Part shown: piece by piece, positions 22,556-33,317 of the stretch
How the letters are laid out: every line of letters begins with the position of its first letter
Position numbering within the stretch: the first letter of the stretch is position 1
Assembly (NCBI GenBank): GCA_025201375.1
Contig: JAIWZP010000004.1
Span: forward strand, 744,001-808,000
Direction: 5' to 3'
Length of the DNA: 64,000 nt
DNA from: Gongronella butleri
Lineage: Eukaryota > Mucoromycota > Mucoromycetes > Mucorales > Cunninghamellaceae
Position numbers and translations under genes: made by a program
The notes under the pieces: model-generated
Seen by the model: only the letters and a program-made list of their open reading frames with translations
The model's database searches: none
What the model was told of the DNA's origin: nothing

Positions 22556-23260
22556 TTACAACGCGAGCGCAAGTGCCGCGACGGACGACAGGGCCATGAC
22601 GACGGCACCCATCTCAAGAGTCGCGCCAGCGCTGGTGGTGGTGGTGTTGGAGGTGGACGAGGTGCTGTTGCCAAGATTGGTCTTTGAGCCATCGGCATTG
22701 ATACAGGCAGACGCGTTGAAGCTAGTGGGCGTCGTAAGCAAGACAACATCCGTGCACTGTTTTGAAAAAAAAAAAAGAGGGCGTCAATTTCATTGATTCA
22801 CTTTTTATTCAATCTTTGTTTTTCTGATTATTTTTTTCGTTTTTACCTGGTACAGCGTGCCATCGCCGGCATTGTAGACGGCCTGGAGGGTGCCGACGGA
22901 GCCATTGGTAGCGGCGGCCAGGGAGCCAAAGTTGACGGCCCAGCAGCTCTGCATGGGGTAGCTAACGCTGCCCGAGCCGACGAGGGTGGCATTGTTAAAG
23001 GCATCGACGGCAGGATTGTTGCCAGGCACAAAGTACACCTTGTACGAGTAGGACACATGCTCAGAATTGACCTCCAAGAAGCCATTGGTCAAAGGGAACT
23101 GGTTGCGCGACGACGACACCGAGTTGAACCCACCGCAAGGCGCCGTGGGCTCTGTGTCCTCTGAAAAGCCACGCGCAGGAGGGTATGTCAATTGGTAATG
23201 GCCCAGCACGCTCTGGCACAAGAGACCCAACACGGCAAAACACAAGAAAACACGAAACAT
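22556..23260 (-). CDS. BIM1: Secreted GPI-anchored LPMO-like copper protein (X325/Bim1 family)
   Basis: Exons (minus): 22847-23260 and 22556-22756, giving 204 residues. A signal peptide (1-20, ending in SVLG) is predicted to leave histidine 21 as the new N-terminus, HYQLTYPPARGFSEDTEPTA. A free N-terminal His is half of the copper 'histidine brace'; H68 in NSEHVSYSYK is the likely second brace ligand. The YPPxRGF and APCGGFN motifs are typical of the X325/Bim1 family. Cysteines occur at 42, in MQSCWAVNF, in CTDVVLL and in SACIN. The tail is Ser/Thr/Asn-rich and ends in a hydrophobic helix (VVMALSSVAALALAL), a GPI-anchor signal. X325 proteins bind copper but do not cut polysaccharide; Cryptococcus Bim1 helps Ctr1 import copper when it is scarce. 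The gene is transcribed away from a metal reductase next to two Ctr genes, which strongly supports a copper-uptake role. Confidence 0.9.
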
Positions 23261-23931
23261 GGCAATTTGCACGCGCAACAAGGAAAAAAAACGCAGAAAA
23301 AAAAAAAAAGAAACAAAGAATGAAAAAAGAGAAAAAAAAGGGAAAGCGTTTTTTATAGCTCGCTTGGAGCGGACGGGGAAAAAAAGCCTACCCCTTGTAA
23401 CATCGCAAAGCGCCAAAAAAAAAAAAAAAAAAAAGAGGGTGAGATCTTTTCGCTGCTGCACGCGCTTCCGATTGGCCTGCTGCCAAACCTTGTTTTTCCA
23501 TTGTGCGACAATGCAAAGAAAACAACGCGAACGGGGGCGCGACGCGCAAAACAATGGGCACATTGCTGGCGGATAAATTGATGAATCTTGGGAATCTTGC
23601 AAAATGACGAAATCGATGGATGCACAAACCTTGGACCTCTCCGCTTTTTTTTTCTTGGCTCCCATGTTCCCTCTTTTCGAGTAGGAGGTCCCCTGTTGCC
23701 ATTGCCCGCCCGCTCCACTCTCGCTGCCCTTGAGTTTGCTCCCCCCATTTTGTATCCATTGGCGAGATCTTTTCGCTGGCAAAGACCTCCTGATTGGGCC
23801 GATGCTTGGATTTAAAACACCGCACCGTCAAAAGAAAAAGGCAACCTTGTGCCTTTTTTCATTTTCTTTCCTTTCTAATTTTTGTTTTTTGTTTTCAACG
23901 CCCTGTCTCTCCTTTCATTTTATTTATCAGG
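23261..23931. promoter_or_regulatory. Divergent promoter of BIM1-like and FRE-like genes
   Basis: The 671-bp gap separates the two start codons. A TATA box for BIM1 (TATAAAA on the minus strand, 23351-23357) lies about 91-97 bp from its ATG. The 15-mer GAGATCTTTTCGCTG occurs twice, at 23441-23455 and 23764-23778. TTTGCTC at 23735-23741 resembles the yeast Mac1 copper element, and the 12-mer TTGCTCCCCCCA (23736-23747) recurs upstream of Ctr-a (26376-26387). TTTTCGCTG also occurs upstream of Ctr-b (about 27884-27892). These are candidate copper-control sites; their function is inferred. Confidence 0.5.
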
Positions 23932-25720
23932 ATGGATATGGACATGGATATGTCGGGCACACCGCCCAACATCAATGAGTGGGCGACACAGGCTCTGCTT
24001 GGGGTGATGGCCGGTGTGCTTTGCCTGCTTGTTGTCCGCCACGCCCTGCTTCGCCTTGCTTCGTCGTCGCCTCCTTGGTCTCGCCGACTTGCACCCCTTT
24101 TACGGCTCGACCGCGCTATTGTCAACCGGTGCTCATACCAGGTGACCACTTTTTTACCGCCTGTTGGTGGACTTCTTGTTGCCGTTGTTATGGTTAGCAC
24201 GTTGTTGCCACTTTTGCTCGTTGCCACGGATCTGCAGCTCAACTCGAACCGAGCGGGTTTCCTGACGGTGTCGCTCGTGCCATTTTTGCTTGGATCGACG
24301 GGCAAATATTCCGCATTGCAGCTGTTGACAGGGATGTCTGCGCGCCAGCTCAATTGGTTCCACCGATTCCTCGGCTATTGCATGATCATCCTTGCGACGG
24401 TGCACATGGCATGCATGATCACGGTGTGGGCGCGATTTCCGGCGTTTTTGACGTCTCAATTGCAGGCGACCAAAGTGCAATATGGTCTTGCTGGCTATGG
24501 ATGTCTTTGTGTGGTGATTCTCGGCAGCCTGTACCCTGTGCGTGTGTACAAGTACGAAATCTTCCTTGGCACGCATTTATGTGCGTTTGGGTTCCTTGGC
24601 GCCATCTCGGTTCACACGCCATACGCCATGCGTTACTTCTTGGTCGGCTTGCTCTGCTATGTGCTCAATGTGCTTGCCTCTTGGTTTGTGCAGAATCGCA
24701 TGGCGCATGCGCGCGTGCATGTCCTCAATGGTGCGACGCGTCTGAGGCTACGGACAGCAAGCCCCATCCAGCATCACCCTGGACAACACGTGTATTTGTG
24801 CATTCCGCGCCTTTCTTGCTTCCAATGGCATCCATTCACCATTTGCAACATCAGCGCCAATGATACCCTCATCGAGGTTTACGCGACGGTGCGCGGCGAC
24901 TTCACGCGCGCCCTGTACAATGCGGCGGCCAGCGATAGCAAGCAAGATGACGACGAAAACGACTGGTTGGTCATGGTGATGGGCCCCGTTGGCCGCCATT
25001 GGGCCACAACCACGCCCGAGCACATGCTCACCCATCAACACACTATTGTCCTCGCCAATGGCGGCGCAGGCGTCACCTTTGGCATCCGCCTTTTGCGCAA
25101 TCTCATGGAAACACTCCAAAACAACGAAAAAATCGGCATCCGCACACACACCATCTATTTTTCGTGGAGCGCACGCCACGCACGCGAGTTCTCGTGGTTC
25201 CGCGCCGAGTTACAACAGCACCAAGCAGATTTGGCCGCGATGCGACACGCGTCAGACCGCGTCCCCGCCCTTGAGATCTTGTTCCACTACACAGGCGACG
25301 CGGATGACACCGCCGCCATCGAGAGCGGCATCGTCGACGCTGCCATCGCAGACAATGCCGTCGACGAATCCCTCACTCGCGAAAAATCTGATCTCATCTC
25401 CTCGGAAGAACGTACACTCAGCGCTACACCCTTGCGCGTCGTGCAAAATCGCATCAATCCCGCCGACTACCTGTCTCATCTCGACGCCAATGCTTCCCTC
25501 GGCCTCTTTGGTAAGAAGAAAAGAAAAAAAGAAAGAACGCAAAAAAAAAGCAAAAAAACGCGAAATACTTTTTTTTTTTGTGTCTGACTCTTTCTTTTCT
25601 TTTCTTTTTCGTATAGTGTGCGGCCCCCCTGGCTTCAATCGTGCCTTTAAGAACAAGGTCGCTGCTCTGGGCAACAGCAAATCGAGCCAAGTCACTCTCT
25701 ACTGCGAAGACTTTGAATAG
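23932..25720 (+). CDS. FRE-type ferric/cupric reductase
   Basis: Exons: 23932-25510 and 25617-25720, giving 560 residues. The ferric reductase transmembrane domain has two His pairs for two hemes: H144/H158 (13 apart, in WFHRFLGYCMIILATVH) and H215/H228 (12 apart). The FAD site is HPFTI (300-304), preceded by HHPGQHVYLCIP. The NADPH site has GGAGVTFG (377-384) and the C-terminal VCGPPGF (527-533), which spans the intron. The enzyme moves electrons from NADPH across the plasma membrane to reduce Fe(III) or Cu(II). It begins MDMDMDMSGTPP, a Met-rich start like that of the Ctr-b ectodomain. With a BIM1-like gene upstream and two Ctr genes downstream, cupric reduction to feed Ctr import is likely. 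AATAAA lies at 25819-25824. Somewhat shorter than yeast Fre1 (686), lacking its long N-terminal extension. Confidence 0.93.
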
Positions 25721-26507
25721 TCAGGCGTTGCTCACGTCTTTTCTCCAATTTTTGTTCCATACTATGATATCATTTGCATTCCCCCCATCCATCCTTGCCA
25801 ATTGGCTTCATTTTCACTAATAAAAATGACGTGTCTTTTTACTCGTAATTCGCATTTTTTTTTCTTTCGATCTTTCTCGGAAAAGACGGTCGCGATGCGC
25901 GGAGATTAGTCATTGCGCAGGGCAAGTGCCCATACAGAGCAAGTGGTGCGTGGGTGTTTCTTTGCGGCTACTCAAAAGCATTTTGTTGCGCCAGCACAGG
26001 CCGTGACCCTTGCGCACCCGGGGGTTCCCTTTTTTTATACAATAAAAAAGCTGATGGGGGGGGGGAAGATGCGAAAACAAGGTGCCGACGCGTTGGTTCC
26101 AGTGCGTGGCAAGATTCATTATCGAAAGACTACGCAGGCAGAACGAAAAAGAAAGTAAAAAAAATAAAATAAAAATAAATAAGAGCCACTTGCGCGATTT
26201 TGCTGCATCACGGCAAGATGGCGGGGTGGGGGGAGTGGAGCAAGGGTTCATGCAAACATGATCAGATGCAGGTACACAGTCAGACGTTTCACGTTAGCTT
26301 GCCATGATCGTCCCTTTCCCGCGCAACACCGATCCGAGACGTTTTTGAGAGATTATCGCTGCACCAATCATTCGATTGCTCCCCCCAATTTGTGGAAAGA
26401 AAAAAAAAAAAGTCAGCACAGCGGCCGCAATTCAGGTTCCTTTCTTTCCTTCTTTTTGCCACCAGTCGCTTTTTTTTTTTTTTTGTCGTTTTCTCGTTTC
26501 CGTCACC
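25721..26507 (+). promoter_or_regulatory. FRE 3' flank and Ctr-a upstream region
   Basis: The region includes the FRE polyadenylation signal (25819-25824). About 120 bp before the Ctr-a ATG is TTGCTCCCCCCA (26376-26387), the same 12-mer as in the FRE promoter. AAAAGCTGA at about 26047 fits the loose fission-yeast copper-element consensus. No clear TATA box and no coding exon are visible. Confidence 0.4.
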
Positions 26508-27102
26508 ATGAGCAGCCACGATATGAGCAGCATGAACATGGGCACATTTCACTGGTCATCGTCTGGTGACGCCTTTTGGCTGAACAGCTTTGTGCCGCAA
26601 AATGAACCGGCATACATTGGCGCGTGCATTGGCTTGTTTGTCTTTGCCATTGCGAGCCGCGGCATCCTTGCACTTGAGGTTTATTTTATCGCCTGGCGCT
26701 CGCGCAGATACGCTGATCACAGGGAGGCTGTCCTGGCCTTGGTAAGTACACGAAAAAGAACTGGCAAATCGCGATTAGGTTGCTGACAACAACGCTTTTT
26801 ATTGATTTTTTTCTTAGAAAAAGGACGATGACAGGAGTTCGACATGCTCCGAGGGAGTCACGTACCCAACGCAGCAGGGTCTGCCGTCCGTGCCTCCCTT
26901 TTCGTGGGTCCACGATCCCGTGCGCAGTGTCTTGACGACACTGTCCGCATTTCTCAGCTACCTCTTGATGATGGTCGTCATGACAGGCAACGGCGGCTAC
27001 TTTTTGGTGATCATTGTCGGCATTTTTGTGGGCGAAATGGCCTTTGGCCGGTACAGATCTATTACGGGCATGCCCGGCATCCATGAAGGGCACAGCCACT
27101 AA
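26508..27102 (+). CDS. Ctr-family copper transporter, copy a
   Basis: Exons: 26508-26741 and 26818-27102, giving 172 residues. The ectodomain is short with a modest Met cluster (MSSHDMSSMNMGTFHW). Three membrane helices follow. The second carries MMVVM (M129 and M133, the MxxxM copper filter) and the third carries GIFVG (G146/G150, the GxxxG packing motif). The C-terminus ends HEGHSH, a possible copper-handover tail. Ctr proteins form trimers that import Cu(I). The downstream neighbour is a close paralogue (Ctr-b) with the same intron position, so the two arose by tandem duplication. AATAAA lies at 27216-27221. Confidence 0.95.
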
Positions 27103-27989
27103 GGCATGGCCCCCTTTTTTGGTTTTTTTTCTTCTTTTCTTCCGCTCGATACCTCTGTATATGTAATTTTTTACTTTTCTGCACTGTATATCCTCACTGC
27201 CCAGATGGGCATGCCAATAAAATGCACGTTAGAAAAACATCATCACGTCGTCAATTGGACTTTTGCAGGGATCAGACGCGACTAGCATGAATTCCATCGA
27301 GCATGACCACGTGACATGGTTCCACAGCGCCCAATGAGCTCCCCTGCGTCTCCCTCGCTCACTCTGTGCTGCATTGGGTCGCGTGCTATCGCTGCAACGT
27401 GGCGTAAATGCAAAAAAAAAAAAGGAGGGAAGCGACGAATTGAAGATAAAAAGGAGACCAAAGAAAGCTCCATCCTTTTTTCTAGCGCGATCAGACACGA
27501 CCGGTTGCCCATACCAGGGTAAAAGACGCGATGGTTCGGAATGAAGCGCGACATGTGAGAGAAAAAGCCTGGGCCCTGGTCGCTTTGACCCGTTTGTCAC
27601 GCAAGTTCTGACGTACGGAGAAGCAGCCTGTGCAACAGACACGTACTGGGGCATCAGATCACGAAAAAAAGTGAAACTTAAAGGAACATGACCCAAGACG
27701 ACGGTGTAAACAGCAAAAAGGCGCGCGTCATGATTTTTTTTTCCAATTGTTCCACCGGAAGCTCCAAGGCGGGTGCCATCATGCGCAAAATTCACGGCTC
27801 CGATAGATGAGACCCTGATGAGAACTTTTCGCTACCTGGCAGCCAATGAGCACCGCGACCACGGCCTCAGGCACATCTCCCCTTTTTTCGCTGCATATAA
27901 ATAAGCGAACAAAAAAAAAAAAAAAGGTCATCACTTCCATCATTCTCCACTCATTTCCTCTCCTTGAGTCTCTTTTTTTTTTTATCACA
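27103..27989 (+). promoter_or_regulatory. Region between the two Ctr genes
   Basis: The polyadenylation signal of Ctr-a is at 27216-27221. A TATAAATA box at 27896-27903 lies 87-94 bp before the Ctr-b ATG, and CTTTTTTCGCTG just before it shares TTTTCGCTG with the BIM1/FRE promoter. The remainder (27240-27840) holds no convincing exon. Confidence 0.5.
27896..27903 (+). promoter_or_regulatory. TATA box of Ctr-b
   Basis: TATAAATA lies 87-94 bp upstream of the ATG at 27990 and is followed by an A-rich then T-rich leader. The spacing matches other TATA-containing genes in the window. Confidence 0.7.
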
Positions 27990-28664
27990 ATGGACCATAG
28001 CCACCACCAAATGGATGACAGCATGAACATGGGCAACATGAGCGGCCATGACATGTCGGGCATGGATATGGATATGAGCATGTCGATGGGTACATTCCAT
28101 TGGTCATCATCGGGCGATGCATTTTGGCTGGACAGCTTCGTGCCAAAGACGGAGGGTGCCTACATTGGTGCCTGCATTGGCCTCTTTGTGTTCACCATTG
28201 TCACGCGCGCACTGCTCGCATTGGAAGTCTATTTTATTGCGTGGCGCGAAGGCAAGCTCACCACCGATGCACATGCCGTGGCCACCAATATCATGGTAAG
28301 ATAATTCAACGCCACAAGGCCGAAAAAAAAAAACCATTCCTAATAAACGCGCCTTTTCTTTTTATCCTGTGCCTAGGTCAAGGACGAAGGGCCGTCGTCA
28401 GATCACAGCTCCGAGGCACTGACGTACCCTGTGCAGCGCAATGTGCCTGCGGTGCCGCCATTCTCGTGGATCAATGACCCTGCACGCAGCCTGTTGACCA
28501 CGCTGTCGTCGTTTTTAAGCTATTTGCTTATGATGGTCGTGATGACTGGCAATGGAGGCTACTTTATCGTTGTCATTGCCGGCATTTTTGTGGGCGAGGT
28601 CGCCTTTGGCCGCTACAGATCCATTGGTGGCCCAGCCGCCGGCAGCGGGCACCACGATCACTGA
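27990..28664 (+). CDS. Ctr-family copper transporter, copy b (Met-rich ectodomain)
   Basis: Exons: 27990-28295 and 28377-28664, giving 197 residues. The N-terminal ectodomain is strongly His/Met-rich (HSHHQMDDSMNMGNM, then SGHDMSGMDMDMSMSMGTFHW), giving several Mets motifs that bind Cu(I) outside the cell. The second helix has MMVVM (M154/M158), the third GIFVG (G171/G175), and the tail ends GSGHHDH. The membrane part is nearly the same as in Ctr-a, but the ectodomain is about 22 residues longer and the loop between the first two helices differs. This suggests division of labour, with Ctr-b as the high-affinity scavenger. AATAAA lies at 28862-28867. Confidence 0.96.
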
Positions 28665-29125
28665 AAAGTGTGCTTTGGCCTCCTTAAAAATATCGCCATC
28701 CCCCCTTTTCCAAATACCATCCTTCCATTTGCCCTCCACAATGTTTTCCCTTAAACCCTCCCATTGCATGCATCCCCACTCCCATCTTTTTTATTTATAC
28801 ATTTTCTGCAACTCAACCCCTCTCTATCTCTTTATGCCTCCTTTTTCGCGATGTAAACTATAATAAACCACTGCACAATTGACAAAAACAAACAAAAAGA
28901 TTTGGAGGCACGGCCAAGATAGCGCGTCCAGTGAGGATGTCTTGATCCATAATGTCAGAGCAAACAATAAAAAGAAGTAATGGCAGCACAAAAAAAAAGA
29001 TTGCACATTCACGTCAATTCGGGCTCGGATTCATTTTAACAAAGACTCACGTTCGCCATTCTCTTTTTCTTCTGCTGGCTTTTGAATTAACCCCGGCTCA
29101 TAATTCTCTTTTATCGTTGTTTTTT

Positions 29126-29163
<38 letters not shown>

Positions 29164-29939
29164 AGCGCCGAAAATAGGTATAGGTGCCCATTCATGGTGA
29201 CACCAAGATTATGCGTCCTCTCCAAGGCAAGCGCGCTCCGGTTTCAATCACCGCTCGGCGCGTCACTTTGCATGGGGCGGGCGAGCAGTACCTGCTGTGT
29301 GGTTTGTCAGGAAGGCAACGAGCAGACGCGCGAATCGCACTATCATATCATACTGTACATTGCCAAGCCGCCCGTCTCTCTCTGGGTCGCTCCAGCTTCC
29401 TTTTTCTCCAGTCATCACTCTCCTAATTTTTTTATTAAATTGTCTTCTGTTGTTGCCCGTCGTGGTACCAAAATGAACCCATTTTATTGGGCGCATCCTC
29501 CGAATCTTGCTCATTCGGTCCTAGCCACCCTAGGTCCTACTGTATATTTGAGCTATCATAGAGGATGTTACTGTACCGGTAAACACAAAACTCCAACGAT
29601 GTCAATTTTTTTCAGAAATCGAATCACGCACTCAGTCCTGAGAAAATGCATTTTGCATAATTTCAGAGCCAAAACAGGATCAAGAGTTCAAGACGACCCC
29701 ACAATGCTACTGTAACTCGCCGAGAACTTGACATCCGCGAACCGGGTGTCCTTTTTTTACGTATACAGTATGATACTTACAGTAGTTATAATTTTTAAGG
29801 AAATATTCCAATACAGTAAGATGAAACCTACGGCAGGATGCCTGTACTGTATTTGGATGTTTCGATCCAGATGAATGATCCATTGCGACTTGTTGATGGT
29901 GGCTTACGTATGATGATATTGCAGGTCGACAGTCAACGC

Positions 29940-30790
29940 TTCGCGTTCGCTACGCGACGGAATCGAATTGCTTGGATGTTTCTGATGATCTGCCATCTGC
30001 GTCGTTAAACAACCGTTGTTCGAAGTGATCGCCCAACTTCTCAAGCAGCATTGAACGGAAAGCTTGGCTGTCCTGGACGTGCAGTGCGTACAGTAGCACC
30101 GTGCCGAATTCTTCAATACGTAAATTCGAAAGGGTTTTGTGTTGTCCGTATCATACGACCACATGTTGTATTTGCCTGCTTTACAGAGCTTGATTTAATA
30201 AGAAAAGCCTAACAGACGCTTGGTCTGTCAACGAAAGAAAGCATAAGCGCGTCTTAAACGCGCTCAACGCGTCAATGCGAGTGCAAGCAGCGATCAAAGA
30301 ATTAAAATGCTGACTTGTTGCCGCAATTGGATCTTTCTCATGCCGCTCCTCTAAGCGGGCATTGCCCAATTGGGTAATGCTCCCGCTCTGCTCGTCACAA
30401 AAGCCCGCTGTCGGCTGGTCATCTCCTTTTACCGCTTTTTCATGCTTTTGGAAGAATGCGCATCTTCCTCCATCTCGGTCTCTGTACGCATCATCACATT
30501 GTCTCAGATGCTTAAGTAGAAACACACCCTCACGGTTTCATAGCCTGCTTTGATCACTAAGTGATCAATGCCTTTTGAGAAACAAAAGAAAAAAAAAAAA
30601 AGAAAAATGGCTTCTCCGTGCCAAACATTGCATGTTGGCACACACGACTCGAACCATTATGTTTCTCGCACTTGCGCACCAAGTGAAACAACACGGTGCT
30701 TGCAAGCATTGGCATGTTTGAATCCTCTGGGATGGGCATAACGTTTTGTTTGAGATCTGCGCGGCCATGTCTTGGTCTCACGCCCCTGTT
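29940..30790 (-). pseudogene. Decayed coding fragments of unknown origin
   Basis: Several short minus-strand stretches read like protein but are not joined by usable splice sites. One, near 30790-30610, includes MPIPEDSNMPMLASTVLFHL. A second, near 30340-30181, includes KDPIAATSQHFNSLIAACTR. A third, near 30140-29950, includes LRIEEFGTVLLYALHVQDSQ and EKLGDHFEQRLFND. Frames change between them and a stop precedes the third. I do not recognise the family. They could be exons of a dead host gene or a transposon relic. A further piece (31560-31680, SEDGKYNKQIAVKLALSDGD) may belong to the same set. Confidence 0.35.
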
Positions 30791-32442
30791 TCCTTATTCA
30801 GACGCCGCGACATCTTCATTTTACGCGTCTGCGCATCTAGCCTATCCGTCTAGGCATTTTTCATTTTTGTATAAATATCGAGATCTTTTCATTTTAATAA
30901 AAGACTTACTTCATTCTCGTTATTCTTAACGTCTCTATCTTTTTCACCCTTTCTTGCTCAAAAGCTACCCCATATTCTTCACCACACACCACCATGATGG
31001 CATTCAATCAATTCTTGCAAATATACCGGTATACCGGTATGATATGATATTGAGCAGAAAGATGCATGATGATGATGCTGATATGATGGTTGCCCGAGAA
31101 TAATTTTTTGTCACGGCCCAGCTCCGCAGCTCGCGTCGTCGAGTGGCAAAAGTGCGCAAAAAGCGCGTGAGCCGACGCGCTCGGAAGCTGGAACCATGGA
31201 CGCGTACTGTAGTGGCTGGCTGGCGCGTCAATGGCGCGTTAAAAAAAACGACACACGACAAAATCATACGTGCGTACTGTTGTAATTAATTATAATACCC
31301 GTCTAGCCAATGATGACGTGCAAGGCTCTCATCGGCATTGGCGACAAATTGAAAAAAAGAAACGGGAAGAAATAAAAGCAAAAACTTTTATTACAGTATT
31401 ACTGTATTTGCACGCTTGCAGAAGTCAATCAACAAACATTGGAAACAACAACATTGGATTAATTTTCAAATTCGATTATGATATCTCGACAACTGTACTG
31501 TTGTATATTACAGTATATATTACATACTGTATATCATAAAAACAATCCCTTTGCACTTCTTTAATATGTCAAATGCAGCTGCTGAATCATCTCCGTCGGA
31601 TAAAGCAAGTTTCACCGCGATCTGCTTGTTGTATTTGCCGTCCTCAGAGCATAAGCGATCAAGTTGTTTAGACGCGCAATGGCGCGTACCTTGTATTTTA
31701 TAACTAGTGTTGAAAAGAAAGGCAATTGCCGCACACGTCGCTCCGACGCTCCTTCCAAATCTGGGGTTTGATTCCCCGCTCTCGCTCAGGCCACTGTCGG
31801 GCCGTCATCCGCATCGCATTGTAATCATGATGCCCAAAATAAAGAATGCGCACCTTTATCATCCTTTCTGCTCTCACATTGAATTGTACGCGCTCATTAC
31901 GTGATGCATCCATCAATGCCCTTAATACAAATGATCCAGACATGCAGAGTCGTGGCTTGGCTATGACCAGCCACGAGCTCGGGCCAAGCATGGCAAAAAA
32001 TAGAATATAAAAAAAAAGTCGCGCGCCGCAGGCGCTGGTTTCACCGGCTCAATGGCCATGCCCTGATCAGCCCCGTGTGTATACATACTGTACAACAGTG
32101 TCAATGGCATTCAATGGATTGAAACAAACGCCCTTGCTTGATACCGATCCGAGGTCTTTTCACAATTGATGCAAAGCGGCAAATACTGTAATATTATGTT
32201 TTGCCTCAGACACGGAGAGTCTCGACAGCTCTCTCTTACAGTACAGCGTTAGTTGTTTCTCCGCATCTCACGTTCTGATACCATTGTCCTTTCACGTTTT
32301 GCATAAATAGAGAATCGTTTTACATTTCAATAAACCGTACTGTATCTGTTTGCGATTGTACCGGTATTTCTTGAGTCTTTTGTTTTCTTGTCACATTTCT
32401 CCACCCACCAATTTTACACTGCTGATCAAAATAATAATTGAT

Positions 32443-33317
32443 GGAGAAAATTCACTTTTTCAACAAATAAAATCTTTAATAATGGCGATTTGCTCGACAA
32501 CGGTCTAGACAATTCCCGAAATTTATTGCAGGTTTACTAACGAACAGGGGAGCAAAGCATCTAATGGAACAACTTGCAGTGCGCTAGCTTGGGTTTTATT
32601 AACTTTTTGCATCAGTCATTTCATGTCCAGGCTGCAGCTCACTCAGCGTATAAAATGTGCAAAAAAAAAATAAAAATTCCTTGCAATCCACCACCTACCG
32701 GTAAATTTGGAAGTGTCAAACCTTAATTTTTGCAAAAAATCTTGACCAAAGCAGGCAATTTTCTCAGTCGGTCGCCGTTTATGCGTCACTCTTTGGGCTT
32801 TTTTTCTTGCTTGCTTTGGGGGGGGGGGTGACTTGCCGTTTTGTCAGCCAATAGCAAATGGTCGGAGTTACCTGTTTGGGATGCATTGATCACTCGGAGT
32901 TCGAAGTTTCCCAAATTTGGCATTTGCTGAGATTGAAATGTGTGACCCCTGAGTGACCCCTGAATTTTTCAAAAGTGGTCGTGGCGCTTCGGCGGTTTAA
33001 GCTTTTTTGTTGCAAATTCTGCGTTGAATTCGATGCGGCAATTTTTGAGCGGGGTCAATCATGCTGATGGACAAATGAACGCAAAATAGTACAAATACAG
33101 ATGTAGAAGGTTTTTGACATTTTCGAGTGCACAAAAAAATCGGGCGGGTCCGCCGTCTTGATCTCTTGATGTCTTGAACACTGGGGGGCTATTATTACCG
33201 GTATACGACGTACAGTATGATACAAGTTTATGATATTTATGACATGACGCATTTTTCATTAGCGGGAAAGTAGGCTGTAAAAAAAATTGTGGAGGCACAG
33301 CAGGCCGGCAAAGTCTG
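32443..33317 (+). repeat. Dispersed repeat A, copy 2
   Basis: Same orientation as copy 1 at about 750-1705; see that entry for the shared blocks. This copy lacks one of the tandem GAGTGACCC units of copy 1, has a G run at 32819-32828, and carries its own TACAGTA/CCGGTATAC insert near 33198-33225. Confidence 0.75.

Noticed and set aside
29128..29161. Run of 34 A as the tail of a processed retrocopy.
   Set aside because: No gene body precedes it and no target-site duplication flanks it; similar homopolymers are common here.
31700..31800. Possible tRNA: GGTTTGATTCC resembles a T-loop (31768-31778).
   Set aside because: The seven bases after the T-stem have no complementary acceptor strand 65-85 bp upstream, and no anticodon or D-arm can be drawn.
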